From Glomus cerebriforme (taxonomy: Eukaryota > Glomeromycota > Glomeromycetes > Glomerales > Glomeraceae), in assembly GCA_003550305.1 (NCBI GenBank), contig QKYT01000146.1, forward strand, positions 31,693 through 42,522: a stretch of 10,830 nucleotides of DNA. Direction: 5' to 3'. Below the pieces are notes generated by a model that searched no databases, had not been told where the DNA came from, and saw nothing but the letters and a program-made list of their open reading frames with translations. How positions within the stretch are numbered: the stretch's first letter is position 1; every line of letters begins with the position of its first letter. Shown here piece after piece: positions 1-7,439 of this stretch. A program made the position numbers and the translations under genes.

Positions 1-22
1 AAATAATAAAATTAATTTATAC

Positions 23-454
23 CTCATTCATAAATTCTAATGTAACATTTTTTGAATTATTCAAACTTTTTAAAGCTACAAGTTTATTTTGATCATCTCT
101 TATCCAATCTTGATTTTTATTATCCCAATTTCGTATATAACCATCAATCCATTTTGCTTTATAAACTTTATCAAATCCACCTTTTGCAATAAAATTAATA
201 TCATAAAATCTATCATAAGGTATCCATTCTAATACTCTAATATTATGATTTGCTGATAATTGAGTATCTTGAATAAATTTATCGATATCATTATTACCAC
301 TAGTCCAATTTTTAAAATTTTCTTGAAAATGTTTTGCGTTACATGCGTTACACCATTTATATCCAGTATTTTCTTGATTACATTCTTTACATCTATTCGA
401 TCTAATTCGATAATATTTTCGAATGAATAATTTAATAAATTTAACAAACTTCAT
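23..454 (-). CDS. TKL-type protein kinase, first exon (gene continues off the left edge)
   Basis: This exon encodes the first 144 residues of a Ser/Thr/Tyr-type kinase. Visible in order: a short basic start; a zinc-ribbon-like pair CKEC (22-25) and CNAC (35-38); a linker ending in LEWIPYDRF (75-83); then the N-lobe with the glycine-rich loop KGGFDKVY (91-98) and VALK, whose Lys129 is the expected ATP-binding lysine. The exon ends in AATGAG followed on the minus strand by GTATAA, a phase-0 donor at the same codon as in the kinase at 10076, so the C-lobe lies left of the window. The start at 454 is the first ATG in frame. One oddity is Asp95 where the paralogue at 10076 and most kinases have the third glycine of the loop. 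The layout CxxC pair, EWI-YDRF, kinase is the one I recall from expanded Rhizophagus kinases. Activity and substrate are unknown. Confidence 0.9.
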
Positions 455-521
455 TGAATAAGTTGATTAAATGATTAATTCAATATTAGAAAAAAATATA
501 TATATATTTAAACCATTATCC

Positions 522-540
522 TATCGGATTTTTTCCGATA
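522..540. repeat. Perfect 7-bp inverted repeat upstream of the left kinase
   Basis: TATCGGA (522-528) and TCCGATA (534-540) are separated by five T. It lies about 70 bases upstream of the minus-strand kinase start at 454, beyond an AT dinucleotide run (about 497-508). It could be a small hairpin in a promoter or 5' leader; no function is shown. Confidence 0.6.
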
Positions 541-544
541 AATT

Positions 545-568
545 ACTGTGTAACTGTGTAACTGCGTA
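545..568. repeat. Three tandem 8-base units
   Basis: ACTGTGTA occurs at 545-552 and 553-560, and ACTGCGTA at 561-568. The block is flanked by ATTAC and GTAAT, a short inverted pair (542-546 and 566-570). It sits in the upstream region of the minus-strand kinase. It may be a microsatellite or a cluster of binding sites; the sequence does not decide. Confidence 0.55.
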
Positions 569-620
569 ATACCCGATCCGGAACACAAAACAAAATTTTA
601 CTGCGCCATAATTCTAATAT

Positions 621-1268
621 TTTACGTAGATCATATTGACGTAAACTACTGTATATAAAATTTGCGATCACGTGGTTTTTGGCTGAGACGTGTTTAATAA
701 TAAAAGGATATAAAAGGTGCACATGATTTCTTATATCAGGTTTCGAGACCAACCGCTACCGTGGCTACATGTATTGTATGATAAATTTTTTCTGATTAGA
801 GTTTACGTGAAATAAATAAGTCTGCATTAAAAGTTTGCAAATAAATAAAAACACTTTTTAGCTCATTTCTTTCAAGCAAAAAAAAATTGTTAAAATGGAC
901 AAGAATCTAAAAGTTTGTGTATATTGTTCTAACTTTATTAGCTTGATTGTTTGTCTAGTATTAAAGCAATTTAATCTGCTACACTAAAAAGATAAGAAAA
1001 TTAAATTAAATAAAAAGTCCAACAATAACAGGTTGCAATATACATACATGGATAGGACACTCTAAGAATACCAATCATTGAAGATTTCATCATTTCAAAT
1101 AATGTAAGACTCGTCATTATACAATAAGTCACTAATAATATCATTGTTTTAGTCGCTTAGTTAATCAATGACAATGAATTACTCTTAAACAAAGGAAATA
1201 CAAAAGATGAAAATATAAATATAAATTAGAATTAAACTAGGTTGGTTCAATTATTGATTATCATTTAG
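621..1268. repeat. Divergent dispersed repeat, copy 1 (partner at 6737-7402)
   Basis: This block aligns in the same orientation with 6737-7402. Shared landmarks in order are the GATCACGTGG motif, CACATGATTTCTTATATCAG, a TTTACGTGAAATAAA stretch, GTCTGCATTAAAAGTTT, ATGGATAGGAC..CTCTAAGAATACCA, CGTCATTATACAATAAGTCA, ATATCATTGTTTTAGTCGC and AACAAAGGAAATACAAAAGAT. Copy 1 carries about 55 extra bases near 920-975. The two blocks stop matching at 1268 and 7402, where unrelated sequence begins (hAT relic here, kinase relic there). The minus strand holds a hydrophobic open stretch of about 47 codons near 1012-1155, but its frame is broken in copy 2, so I do not call it a gene. It may be an old transposable element without visible ends, or duplicated flanking DNA. 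Confidence 0.8.
669..716 (+). promoter_or_regulatory. Promoter-like cluster inside repeat copy 1: CACGTG, ACGTG and TATAAAAG
   Basis: CACGTG (669-674) is followed by ACGTG (688-692) and TATAAAAG (709-716). The CACGTG and ACGTG pair is kept in copy 2 (6819-6824 and 6839-6843) at nearly the same spacing; the TATA-like part is less clear there. A CACGTG close before a TATAAAG also precedes the kinase at 10076. No plus-strand gene follows here, so it may be a relic promoter or part of a mobile repeat. Confidence 0.35.
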
Positions 1269-1274
1269 ATGAAA

Positions 1275-1795
1275 TCGAGTATTAACTCATCGTTTTAATC
1301 CTCCTCCATTTACAATGCAAATTTTGGCCTCTTTTTCTATAGTTGCTCCTATTAAACAATTTTAAGTATTATTTACAAACAAAATAAATAAAATTTTTAA
1401 TAAAAAATTAAAAATATTACCAACTTCCCTGATGTCTTCGTTTGAAAAAGTTACAATTGTAATTGCATCGGGTTAAAATCTTATTTGCAAAAGGAGTATT
1501 GCATACATCCTTTGAAATTAGATTAATTGCATGAGGTAACGAACATTAAGGTTATTGGATATTTCTCTGTAATTATCTTACAAGCATTTTGAATATGCTC
1601 CTGCATCTGATACTACATCAGAAATTTTCAGGCCCAATTTTTTCTTCCATTTCTTTCGCTAAAAAGATACCATTATGACTTTCTTCTGATAAGTTTTTTA
1701 GACACCATAAATATTCTTTATGATTAGGTGTATGAATAAGAAAATTCCAAATAGATTCATTTGCTGTATTTGTCCACCCATCACACGCTTTGAAA
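1275..1795 (-). pseudogene. Decayed hAT-family transposase fragment
   Basis: Minus-strand translation in shifting frames gives a hAT transposase core. DGWTN (1768-1782) is followed by an IWNFLIHTP and KEYLW segment, then EEKIGPENF, then after a frameshift VVSDAGAYSK, a degraded KYPI..HAINLI region, an FFK..HQG region and, further on, NGGGLKR, a stop, then VNTRF. These match the order of the hAT catalytic (RNase H-like, DUF659-type) region. A GT-AG intron fits at 1349-1420. Breaks include a frameshift near 1625, stops in the central part, and TGA after GGGLKR where tryptophan is likely expected. Neither the N-terminal zinc finger nor the C-terminal dimerisation region is recognisable, and no terminal inverted repeats were found. 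It is a dead fragment of a class II transposon. Confidence 0.75.
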
Positions 1796-1799
1796 ATTT

Positions 1800-2190
1800 T
1801 TAAAAGTAAATAAAGTTAAATAATTGTATTAAAAAATTTTATTAAAAAATAATATTTTTTTTAAAGTTAAATCTGTAGAGTTTTTAACTTTTAATGATCT
1901 GTTGCAACAGCCAGTCCACCAGAGAGGCTTCCTCTTGAAGAAATTTTATAAAAAAGCCGTTTTCAATAACATGTCAGGGTATGTCACATACAACAAAACA
2001 CAAGATCGAGTAATTTCATATTTTTCTTTCTTGAGAGTTTTGAGCTTTCATGAAATTCTATTATCCTTCTTTGTTCATTTTGTTCAGAGCATTCAGTACA
2101 TTTTGCTTTTTATTTGATACAAAAGTTCCAGATCTTGCAGCAAGCCTGTTTAAAAATAATTGTTTTGTTTTCCCTCCTTTTTTTTTGCAG
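1800..2190. other. No assured gene; possible exon piece
   Basis: This AT-rich stretch separates the hAT relic from the exon-like repeats. A plus-strand open stretch runs from about 1890 and contains ATGTCAGGGTATGTCAC (from 1971), which would encode MSGYVTYNKTQDR before a possible GT donor near 2009. It could be the start of the gene to which the segments at 2191-2675 belong, but no splice chain from here keeps one frame, so I do not call it. Confidence 0.3.
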
Positions 2191-2260
2191 TTTAGCTTCG
2201 AATATGGGAATTCGAAACGGATGCGTGCTGCGGGTCGTCGTGCTGCGCCGAATCGAAAGG
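2191..2260 (+). repeat. Exon-like GC-rich repeat, copy 1
   Basis: A poly-pyrimidine run ending in TTTGCAG precedes this segment and AAG|GTAGTT follows it, so it has the shape of an internal exon of 69 bases (23 codons). In that frame it reads FSFEYGNSKR then MRAAGRRAAPNRK. Its GC content is well above its surroundings. Comparison with the copies at 2375 and 2528 shows several third-position, synonymous changes in this frame (CGT/CGC, AAT/AAC, CGA/CGG/CGT), which favours past coding use. I do not recognise the protein. Confidence 0.65.
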
Positions 2261-2374
2261 TAGTTATTCATTTTTCTTTTACTTTTTTTCAATTATGATA
2301 TATGTAATAGTTTATTAATAAAATCGATTTTTTTTTATTAATTATTAACTGCTCTTCTATTTTTTTTTATTTAG

Positions 2375-2425
2375 AATCAAAATGGGAATTCGGGTGCTGC
2401 GGGTCGCCGTGCTGTGCCGAGTCGG
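2375..2425 (+). repeat. Exon-like GC-rich repeat, copy 2
   Basis: The segment is preceded by a T-rich run and TTTAG and is followed by CG|GTAATA. It reads NQNGNSGAAGRRAVPSR and lacks about ten bases present in copies 1 and 3. If spliced at the visible sites it has 50 bases, which would shift the frame into copy 3, so it is probably decayed or spliced differently. Confidence 0.6.
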
Positions 2426-2527
2426 TAATAGTTTTTTTTTTTGATTATTTTTTATTATTATCTTCGATTATTTCATTATTTCGAATTTACTAATAAAAGT
2501 TATTCTTTTTTTCTCTCTTTTTTACAG

Positions 2528-2675
2528 TTTAACTTAATATGGAAATTCGAAACAGATGCGTGCTGCGGGTCATCACGCTGCGCCGAACCGTGAGGTACGG
2601 TATAACGGCGACGGAGTCGCCACGCATCAGAATCCTCTGGTTAATAATGCAGTAGAAGTATACTATTATTCCTAA
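2528..2675 (+). repeat. Exon-like GC-rich repeat, copy 3, with possible terminal coding tail
   Basis: TTTTTTACAG precedes this copy. Two bases are missing relative to copy 1 near 2537, so the frame in use in copy 1 meets a TAA at the start here. From 2556 the shared frame is open again: MRAAGHHAAPNRE, then a unique tail VRYNGDGVATHQ..EVYYYS, and TAA at 2673-2675. A further in-frame stretch SDDNAWLY follows that stop before a second TAA. This may be the last exon of a decaying gene. The product is unknown. Confidence 0.5.
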
Positions 2676-2889
2676 TCTGATGATAATGCATGGTTATACT
2701 AAATTCTATTAATAAACATTTGGATAGGTTAACTTCATGTCACATAGAATATAATATATGTTGGAATTGATCAGTGCATAGTATCAGGTTCAAAAAAATT
2801 TTAGCAATACATTAATACTCGTATTATTTTTGATCATGAACGTTCTTTATTTGATTTATTTCAATTATTTATTTTATTAACAATATATT

Positions 2890-3950
2890 TTACAATGGTT
2901 GATGCTTATACATCGGTCTTGTAATTCGTCCTGATCCTAGAATTCCAGGTCGGTTGATATTATATTACTCAATACAGTATTCTGTTTGGCCATCAATAGT
3001 CAATTGGCTAAGGCATTTTCCAAGCATTGGGACAATTTGAAAGCCCAGCCGGCAGTAAAAATGATAACATTCTTATGTGCAGATTCTTTTTAAGTAAAGA
3101 TTGCTATTGTGTTAGCAATGGAATTTCCATTTATCATTATAATGAGTTAAATAAACTTTTGACCTAGAATACTTTCCAGTGCGAAATCAAGAACAAATTG
3201 TTGTCAAGTACGTTGGCCATCAGGTAGATACCCTGAAATATCAGATGCTTTTGCATGCCAATACAGTGGTTCTCAACCCAAGCTGAAGTAATACAGGATT
3301 CGTATTCTGAAACAAGAGTTTGCCGTTCTGATGGATCTTTGATAATGCACGTTGCCCAATCAATGGCAAAACGAGTTTGGTTTTGTGAGTCCCAAGAAAC
3401 AGATGGAAATCCGTAAAGAAGGTTTGGTTGTCGCACATTTCATATTTTCATACGGCTTCTGGTAATAGATAACCATCCTGAAATTGAAATCACATTGATG
3501 GATGGGTACTATTGTGGATGAAACAGTAAGTGTATTATGGTGTGAATAATAATTTGTTCAAATGCTTTAAATTACCAGAGGATTTAGCATTGTATCCATC
3601 GTAAAGTACATGAAAACCATCTCCCAAATGCCGAGTTAGATTTGGAAATTGAGAGACTTGATTATATCGTTGACATACGCACCAGCTATGATAATAACTT
3701 TCTTTGCACTAAGTCCGTAAGTCGAAGTAATTGTGCCATACATGAGCATAAGTCTCATTTTTTCTATCATAACATCATTGCATCCAAATACGTTTACTAT
3801 AAGATTTTTGATCTCCGGTAATTACATTCTTTTTTGCGGCTATGACATTACTGTAACTCCATGATCCGTACATTTAATGCTTGTTACCTTTTCATTCTCC
3901 CTAAGTTCTACGCCATATTTTTTGCATCGCAACCGATCTGAATCTAATTT
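2890..3950 (-). pseudogene. FAD-dependent amine oxidase relic (sarcosine oxidase / N-methyltryptophan oxidase type)
   Basis: Reading the minus strand across frames recovers, in family order: KKYGVELRENEKVTSI (about 3876-3925); LSAKKVIIIAGAYVNDII (about 3664-3712); IWEM (about 3622-3633); PSM-stop-FQFQDG (about 3473-3500); NLLYGFPSVSWDS with FAIDWATCIIKDPSER (about 3323-3425); FVLDFALES (near 3170-3195); NVIIFTAGWAFKL (3033-3071); and IDGQTEYCIE with NINRPG, ending at TAA 2890-2892. This is the C-terminal two thirds of a DAO-fold flavoenzyme that oxidises secondary amines or N-methyl amino acids. The N-terminal GxGxxG FAD-binding segment is not found. Breaks include TGA at 3490-3492 in place of the expected Trp codon, TAA at 2965-2967, a stop near 3640, and several frameshifts. 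The subfamily cannot be fixed from this. Confidence 0.8.
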
Positions 3951-4029
3951 GTTATTCTCTATTCATAAACTTCGAAATTATCCGCTTAACAATTTCTACC
4001 AATCACATTGCTTACTACAAATACAAAAG

Positions 4030-4054
4030 TTACTCGGTACTTCGTGCCGAGTAA
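4030..4054. repeat. 11-bp hairpin with a 3-base loop
   Basis: TTACTCGGTAC, loop TTC, then GTGCCGAGTAA pairs over 11 positions with one G-T wobble. It lies just upstream of where the minus-strand oxidase relic stops being recognisable. It could be the end of a transposable element or a structured 5' leader; no target-site duplication was seen. Confidence 0.65.
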
Positions 4055-4070
4055 TTATTAAATATCGTTT

Positions 4071-4088
4071 AAAATTCGCGCGAATTTT
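4071..4088. repeat. 18-base perfect palindrome around CGCGCG
   Basis: AAAATTCGCGCGAATTTT is its own reverse complement. It lies 16 bases beyond the hairpin at 4030-4054. CG-rich palindromes are rare in such AT-rich DNA, so it may be a protein-binding site or an element end. Confidence 0.6.
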
Positions 4089-5040
4089 TTCTTGATTTCT
4101 GCATCAATTATACAAATTATATATAATTAAAATTCAGTTTACATCAAATATGTACACTTCATCAATGATTGAACTTACACCAACTTGATGAACATGGAGC
4201 GATATAATGAACTTATCCTCGTTTTAATATTAAAAAAAAATACAATTCATGTAGATGCTATAAGACGTGTAATTATTCATTTATTCTAAGCATAAAATTA
4301 ATTTTTTATTTAATCTATACAATTTTACTTATTAATATTTGATAATTCTTCTTTAAAAATTTTATATTTATTAAATTGTNAATTGTTAGTTACATTTATT
4401 ATGATAAAATTGAACTTATTAAAAAAAATATAATTATTTTTTGTAATCCTTTTCTATTGTATTACTATTATTTTTAATTAGTCTTCTTGATTCAATTAGC
4501 ATAATAACCATTTAGTTTCTTTAGTTTCAGTATTGGTGAACAGTGTATAGTATATTGCTCCTCTGAATATTTTTGTGATTCACTTTTTAGCAAATATATT
4601 TTTTCATTCTATCTTTTTCCTTCTGTGTATTTTAATAATTATTAATCTGTTCGATAATCATATTCTCTCTCTGATGCAAGGATTTCCACCGTAGTATTTG
4701 GTAACTGGTAACTCTCTGTACCATCGACAACGTCTTGTGATAAGCTTGGACAAAGTCAGAACTATTATTTTCAGTCATTTCTTTATTGTATTTCGTTATC
4801 CATCTGTTGTTGAAATTATGTTGTTCTATTCTTTTCTATTGTTTTTTAATTTTGAATTATGTCTTAATTTTTTTCTTATAAAAGTTTTTTCCTTGAAGTT
4901 GTTATGTGTCCTCTTTTTTTAGCTTTCTTATCTTCTTGCTGCTCAAAAATTTCCCATTCCGATGATTTCTTTGGTCTTCAATATTGATTTATAAATATGA
5001 TTATATATATAGTAATGTATAAGAAAATAAAGAGGAATTG
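4089..5040. other. AT-rich stretch without recognisable features
   Basis: No gene could be supported on either strand. An unresolved base (N) stands at 4380. The plus-strand open frame near 4698-4922 is pyrimidine-rich low-complexity sequence. On the minus strand a stretch around 4640-4770 reads like degraded protein (SDFVQAYHKTLSMVQ) but matches nothing I know. Confidence 0.5.
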
Positions 5041-5047
5041 TAATCTA

Positions 5048-5166
5048 AACTAAACTGGTCAGTTAGGAGATACTCGACTATCTGACCTTCCTTGCCTGAT
5101 ANGAGGNAGACCTCATATACAGTATAAGGAAGTTAAGAGGGAGTTTAAAGGAGGTGGTATTAAAAA
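5048..5166. repeat. Hairpin-forming tandem unit A
   Basis: The core 5048-5142 matches unit B at 95 positions, with one substitution (G/A at 5076) and two unresolved bases (N at 5102 and 5107). Two folds are visible. GGTCAG (5057-5062) pairs with CTGACC (5082-5087), and ATA with TAT extends the stem across a bulge. CTTCCTT (5087-5093) pairs with AAGGAAG (5126-5132) and encloses GAGGN-AG-ACCTC (5103-5114). Homology beyond the core is looser, to about 5166. It may be a noncoding RNA gene, a satellite unit or a small nonautonomous element. Confidence 0.8.
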
Positions 5167-5168
5167 GG

Positions 5169-5285
5169 AACTAAACTGGTCAGTTAGGAGATACTCAACT
5201 ATCTGACCTTCCTTGCCTGATACGAGGTAGACCTCATATACAGTATAAGGAAGTTAAGAGGGATTTAAAGGGAGTAGATTTTAAA
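5169..5285. repeat. Hairpin-forming tandem unit B
   Basis: This is the second copy at a period of 121 bases (core 5169-5263). Its stems are GGTCAG (5178-5183) with CTGACC (5203-5208), CTTCCTT (5208-5214) with AAGGAAG (5247-5253), and inside the latter GAGGT-AG-ACCTC (5224-5235). The only resolved core difference from unit A falls in a loop. The period is not a multiple of three and both strands carry stops, so it is not a repeated peptide. Confidence 0.8.
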
Positions 5286-6007
5286 ATAGAAAATAAAATT
5301 ATATAAAGAAGATAAGATTTTGGATAATGAATGTTTAAAAAATTTTAGTTTTTAAAAAGAAAATTAAATTATAAGGCGAAAAAAAAATTCAGCGAGTATT
5401 TATATATTAATTGATTCCTTTTGTAAAATTTACAAAAGATGTGTCATGGCTATAATAAATTCATTATGTAATCATAATTTAATTTTTTAATATTGATTAC
5501 GCAATGTACTACTTAATTTAGTTTTATTTGTAATGATTCATGATTAAGGAATGAATAAATTTGATGATTTTGTATGAGTAGAACAAGAGTTAATATAAAA
5601 AATTATTAGCACAAGTTGATTCTTTATGCAACTTACTATTAGTTCTGAACGGATATCCTAAAAACTATTACGTTACATTTTCTGAAGAGTGTAAAAATCA
5701 TAGAAATGTTGAATTGTACCTGTTATAAGGTATTGATATAATATGTTTGGTCAATTATGCATGGAAATATTGTACTGAGGCCTTTAACTTTTAAGTTGCG
5801 ATTACCTGACTAAAACTAGATTTATTGGAAAAGTCAAAGAATATCGTTGTCAGAATAATTTTAAAAAAATTTAGGATTCTACTAAAAAAAATATCAAAAT
5901 ATTAATGAAAGTACTTTAAGTGATTATGAACAAAAGATAGTTAATAAATTTTATGTACATGTTTTTGAATGTAATCAACGTGTTTTATTTAAAATTTTTA
6001 CATTCAG
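5286..6007. other. AT-rich stretch with small palindromes and an open stretch of unknown origin
   Basis: CTTTTGTAAA and TTTACAAAAG form a perfect inverted repeat around a single A (5418-5438). GTAATCA (5468-5474) and TGATTAC (5494-5500) form another, with a 19-base loop. A plus-strand open stretch of 44 codons (5594-5728) reads KKLLAQVDSLCNLLLVLNGY and onward to TFSEECKNHRNVEL. It resembles a real protein fragment but has no start and ends in TAA. It may be an N-terminal remnant of the kinase pseudogene that follows or an unrelated relic. Confidence 0.4.
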
Positions 6008-6555
6008 CCAAAAATCATAATGCATATTATGTTAATGTTTATGGAATAACTCAAGATCCTGATACATTAAATTATATGGTTGTAATGGAGCGTATGGAAT
6101 TTAATTGTTTAGGTCTAATTTTATGATGAAAAAAATATAATCCAAATGATAAACATTGTAATATAAGAGAAATAGCAGGATTACTCTTAGAAATGTAACC
6201 CAGTGAAAACTTATATGTGACTTTGGATTAGGTAAACCAGCTGATCAAACTACCAATTCTAAAATGTTTATGGAATACTTCCTTATTTGACCCCAGAGGT
6301 TTTGTGTGGCGAACCATATACCAAACTGCTGATATTTATAGCTCCGTTATTAATATGTGGGAATTTACATTAGTTATTCCGCATTTAATGATACATCACA
6401 TAACCTTGAACTTTCTTTAAAAGATATATAGACCAAAAATCATAGAAGATAGACACTGACCTGAATATGTTAAATTAATGAAAAGATGTTGGGATATTGA
6501 TCCAAATAAAATATCAACTGCAGAAGAATTAAAAGATTATTTATTGAATAAAATG
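6008..6555 (+). pseudogene. Broken TKL-type kinase, hinge and C-lobe
   Basis: Recognisable kinase segments occur in correct order but in different frames: VYGITQDPDTLNYMVVME (from about 6044, the beta4-beta5/hinge region, close to RLHGITQDPETKNYMMV in the kinase at 10076); CDFGLGKPADQTTNSK (DFG at 6219-6227); LPYLTPEVLCGEPYTK (the APE-type motif, TPE at 6290-6298); ADIYS; and the C-lobe end KLMKRCWDIDPNK and TAEELKDYLL, up to ATG at 6553-6555. The HRD catalytic loop is missing, and there are frameshifts near 6190, 6275 and 6330 with several stops. A GT-AG intron fits at 6556-6623. It is dead as a kinase. Its best visible relative in the window is the kinase at 10076. Confidence 0.85.
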
Positions 6556-6736
6556 GTAATAAATTTTATTATATAAATATTATACTTGATAATTTTCTAA
6601 TTATAAATCTATTTTAATTGTAGAAAATGAACTTGTAATAAAAAATCTTTCATTATTTCATTATCTTGTTTTAAAATAATCTTTATTAATTATTTGCAAG
6701 ATTAGTATGATGGACGACAGTCGATTTGTTAAAACA

Positions 6737-7402
6737 TTTACATAAATCATATAGACGCAAACTATATTAGAGTTTAAACGAATAAACGAATAAGGCGCGG
6801 CACTATAAAATTACCGATCACGTGGTTTTTTGTTCGATACGTGTTTAAATTTACCGGCGAAACTATCGCTATGCTAACATTATAATAACATAAAAGTACA
6901 CATGATTTCTTATATCAGCTACCATAGCTACTATACATGTATTGTATCATAATAATTTGGTTCTGGCTATTAGAAAGAAGAAAATTTTTTCTGTTTAGGG
7001 TTTACGTGAAATAAAAAAGTCTGCATTAAAAGTTTAAAAACACTTTTTTATTCATTTAAGAAAAAAAACTTGTTAGAATCTAAAAGTTTGTATCTGCTGC
7101 ACTAAAAATTAAAAAGCCCAGCAATAGCAGATTGCAATATACATGGATAGGACGCTCTAAGAATACCAAGCATTAAATATTTCAAATAATGTAAAACTCG
7201 TCATTATACAATAAGTCATTAATAATATCATTGTTTTAGTCGCATAATTAACTCAAAGACAATGAATTACTATTAAATTTCTATATAAACAAAGGAAATA
7301 CAAAAGATAGAATTTTTTTAATAAACAAATTATTTTGAATTAGAATATTTGTCGAAAATATAAAGATAAATTAGAATTAAACCGGGTTGGTTCATCATTT
7401 AG
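6737..7402. repeat. Divergent dispersed repeat, copy 2 (partner at 621-1268)
   Basis: It is collinear and in the same orientation as 621-1268. It lacks about 55 bases that copy 1 has after AAAAGTTTGT and carries about 47 extra bases near 7308-7355. CACGTG stands at 6819-6824. It follows a kinase C-lobe relic and precedes a minus-strand kinase N-terminal relic, whereas copy 1 lies upstream of a minus-strand kinase. The repeat is therefore not simply a conserved kinase promoter. Confidence 0.8.
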
Positions 7403-7439
7403 GACGTAAGACGTAATGAAGTCATTCTTTCCAATTTAG

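Noticed and set aside
543..752. Minus-strand open frame of 69 codons within the left repeat
   Set aside because: It has no ATG at its start, and the matching region in repeat copy 2 does not keep the frame or the residues.
1012..1155. Hydrophobic 47-codon minus-strand open stretch in repeat copy 1
   Set aside because: An eight-base length difference breaks the frame in copy 2, so there is no sign of conservation as protein.
2110..2292. Minus-strand open frame over the first exon-like repeat
   Set aside because: It is basic low-complexity sequence antisense to the repeat; the plus frame has the synonymous-change pattern instead.
3877..4095. Plus-strand open frame of 72 codons
   Set aside because: It runs antisense to the oxidase relic and through the hairpin and palindrome; no domain is visible.
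4698..4922. Plus-strand open frame of 74 codons rich in Phe and Leu
   Set aside because: It is translated T-rich sequence without an ATG at its listed start and without recognisable motifs.
5052..5090. tRNA-like A box (TGGTCAGTTAGGAG) in the tandem unit, suggesting a tRNA-derived SINE
   Set aside because: The match needs a missing base, there is no B box at the right distance, and no cloverleaf forms.
5048..5285. CRISPR-like array
   Set aside because: There are only two units of 95 bases, the DNA is eukaryotic, and the unit and spacer sizes do not fit.
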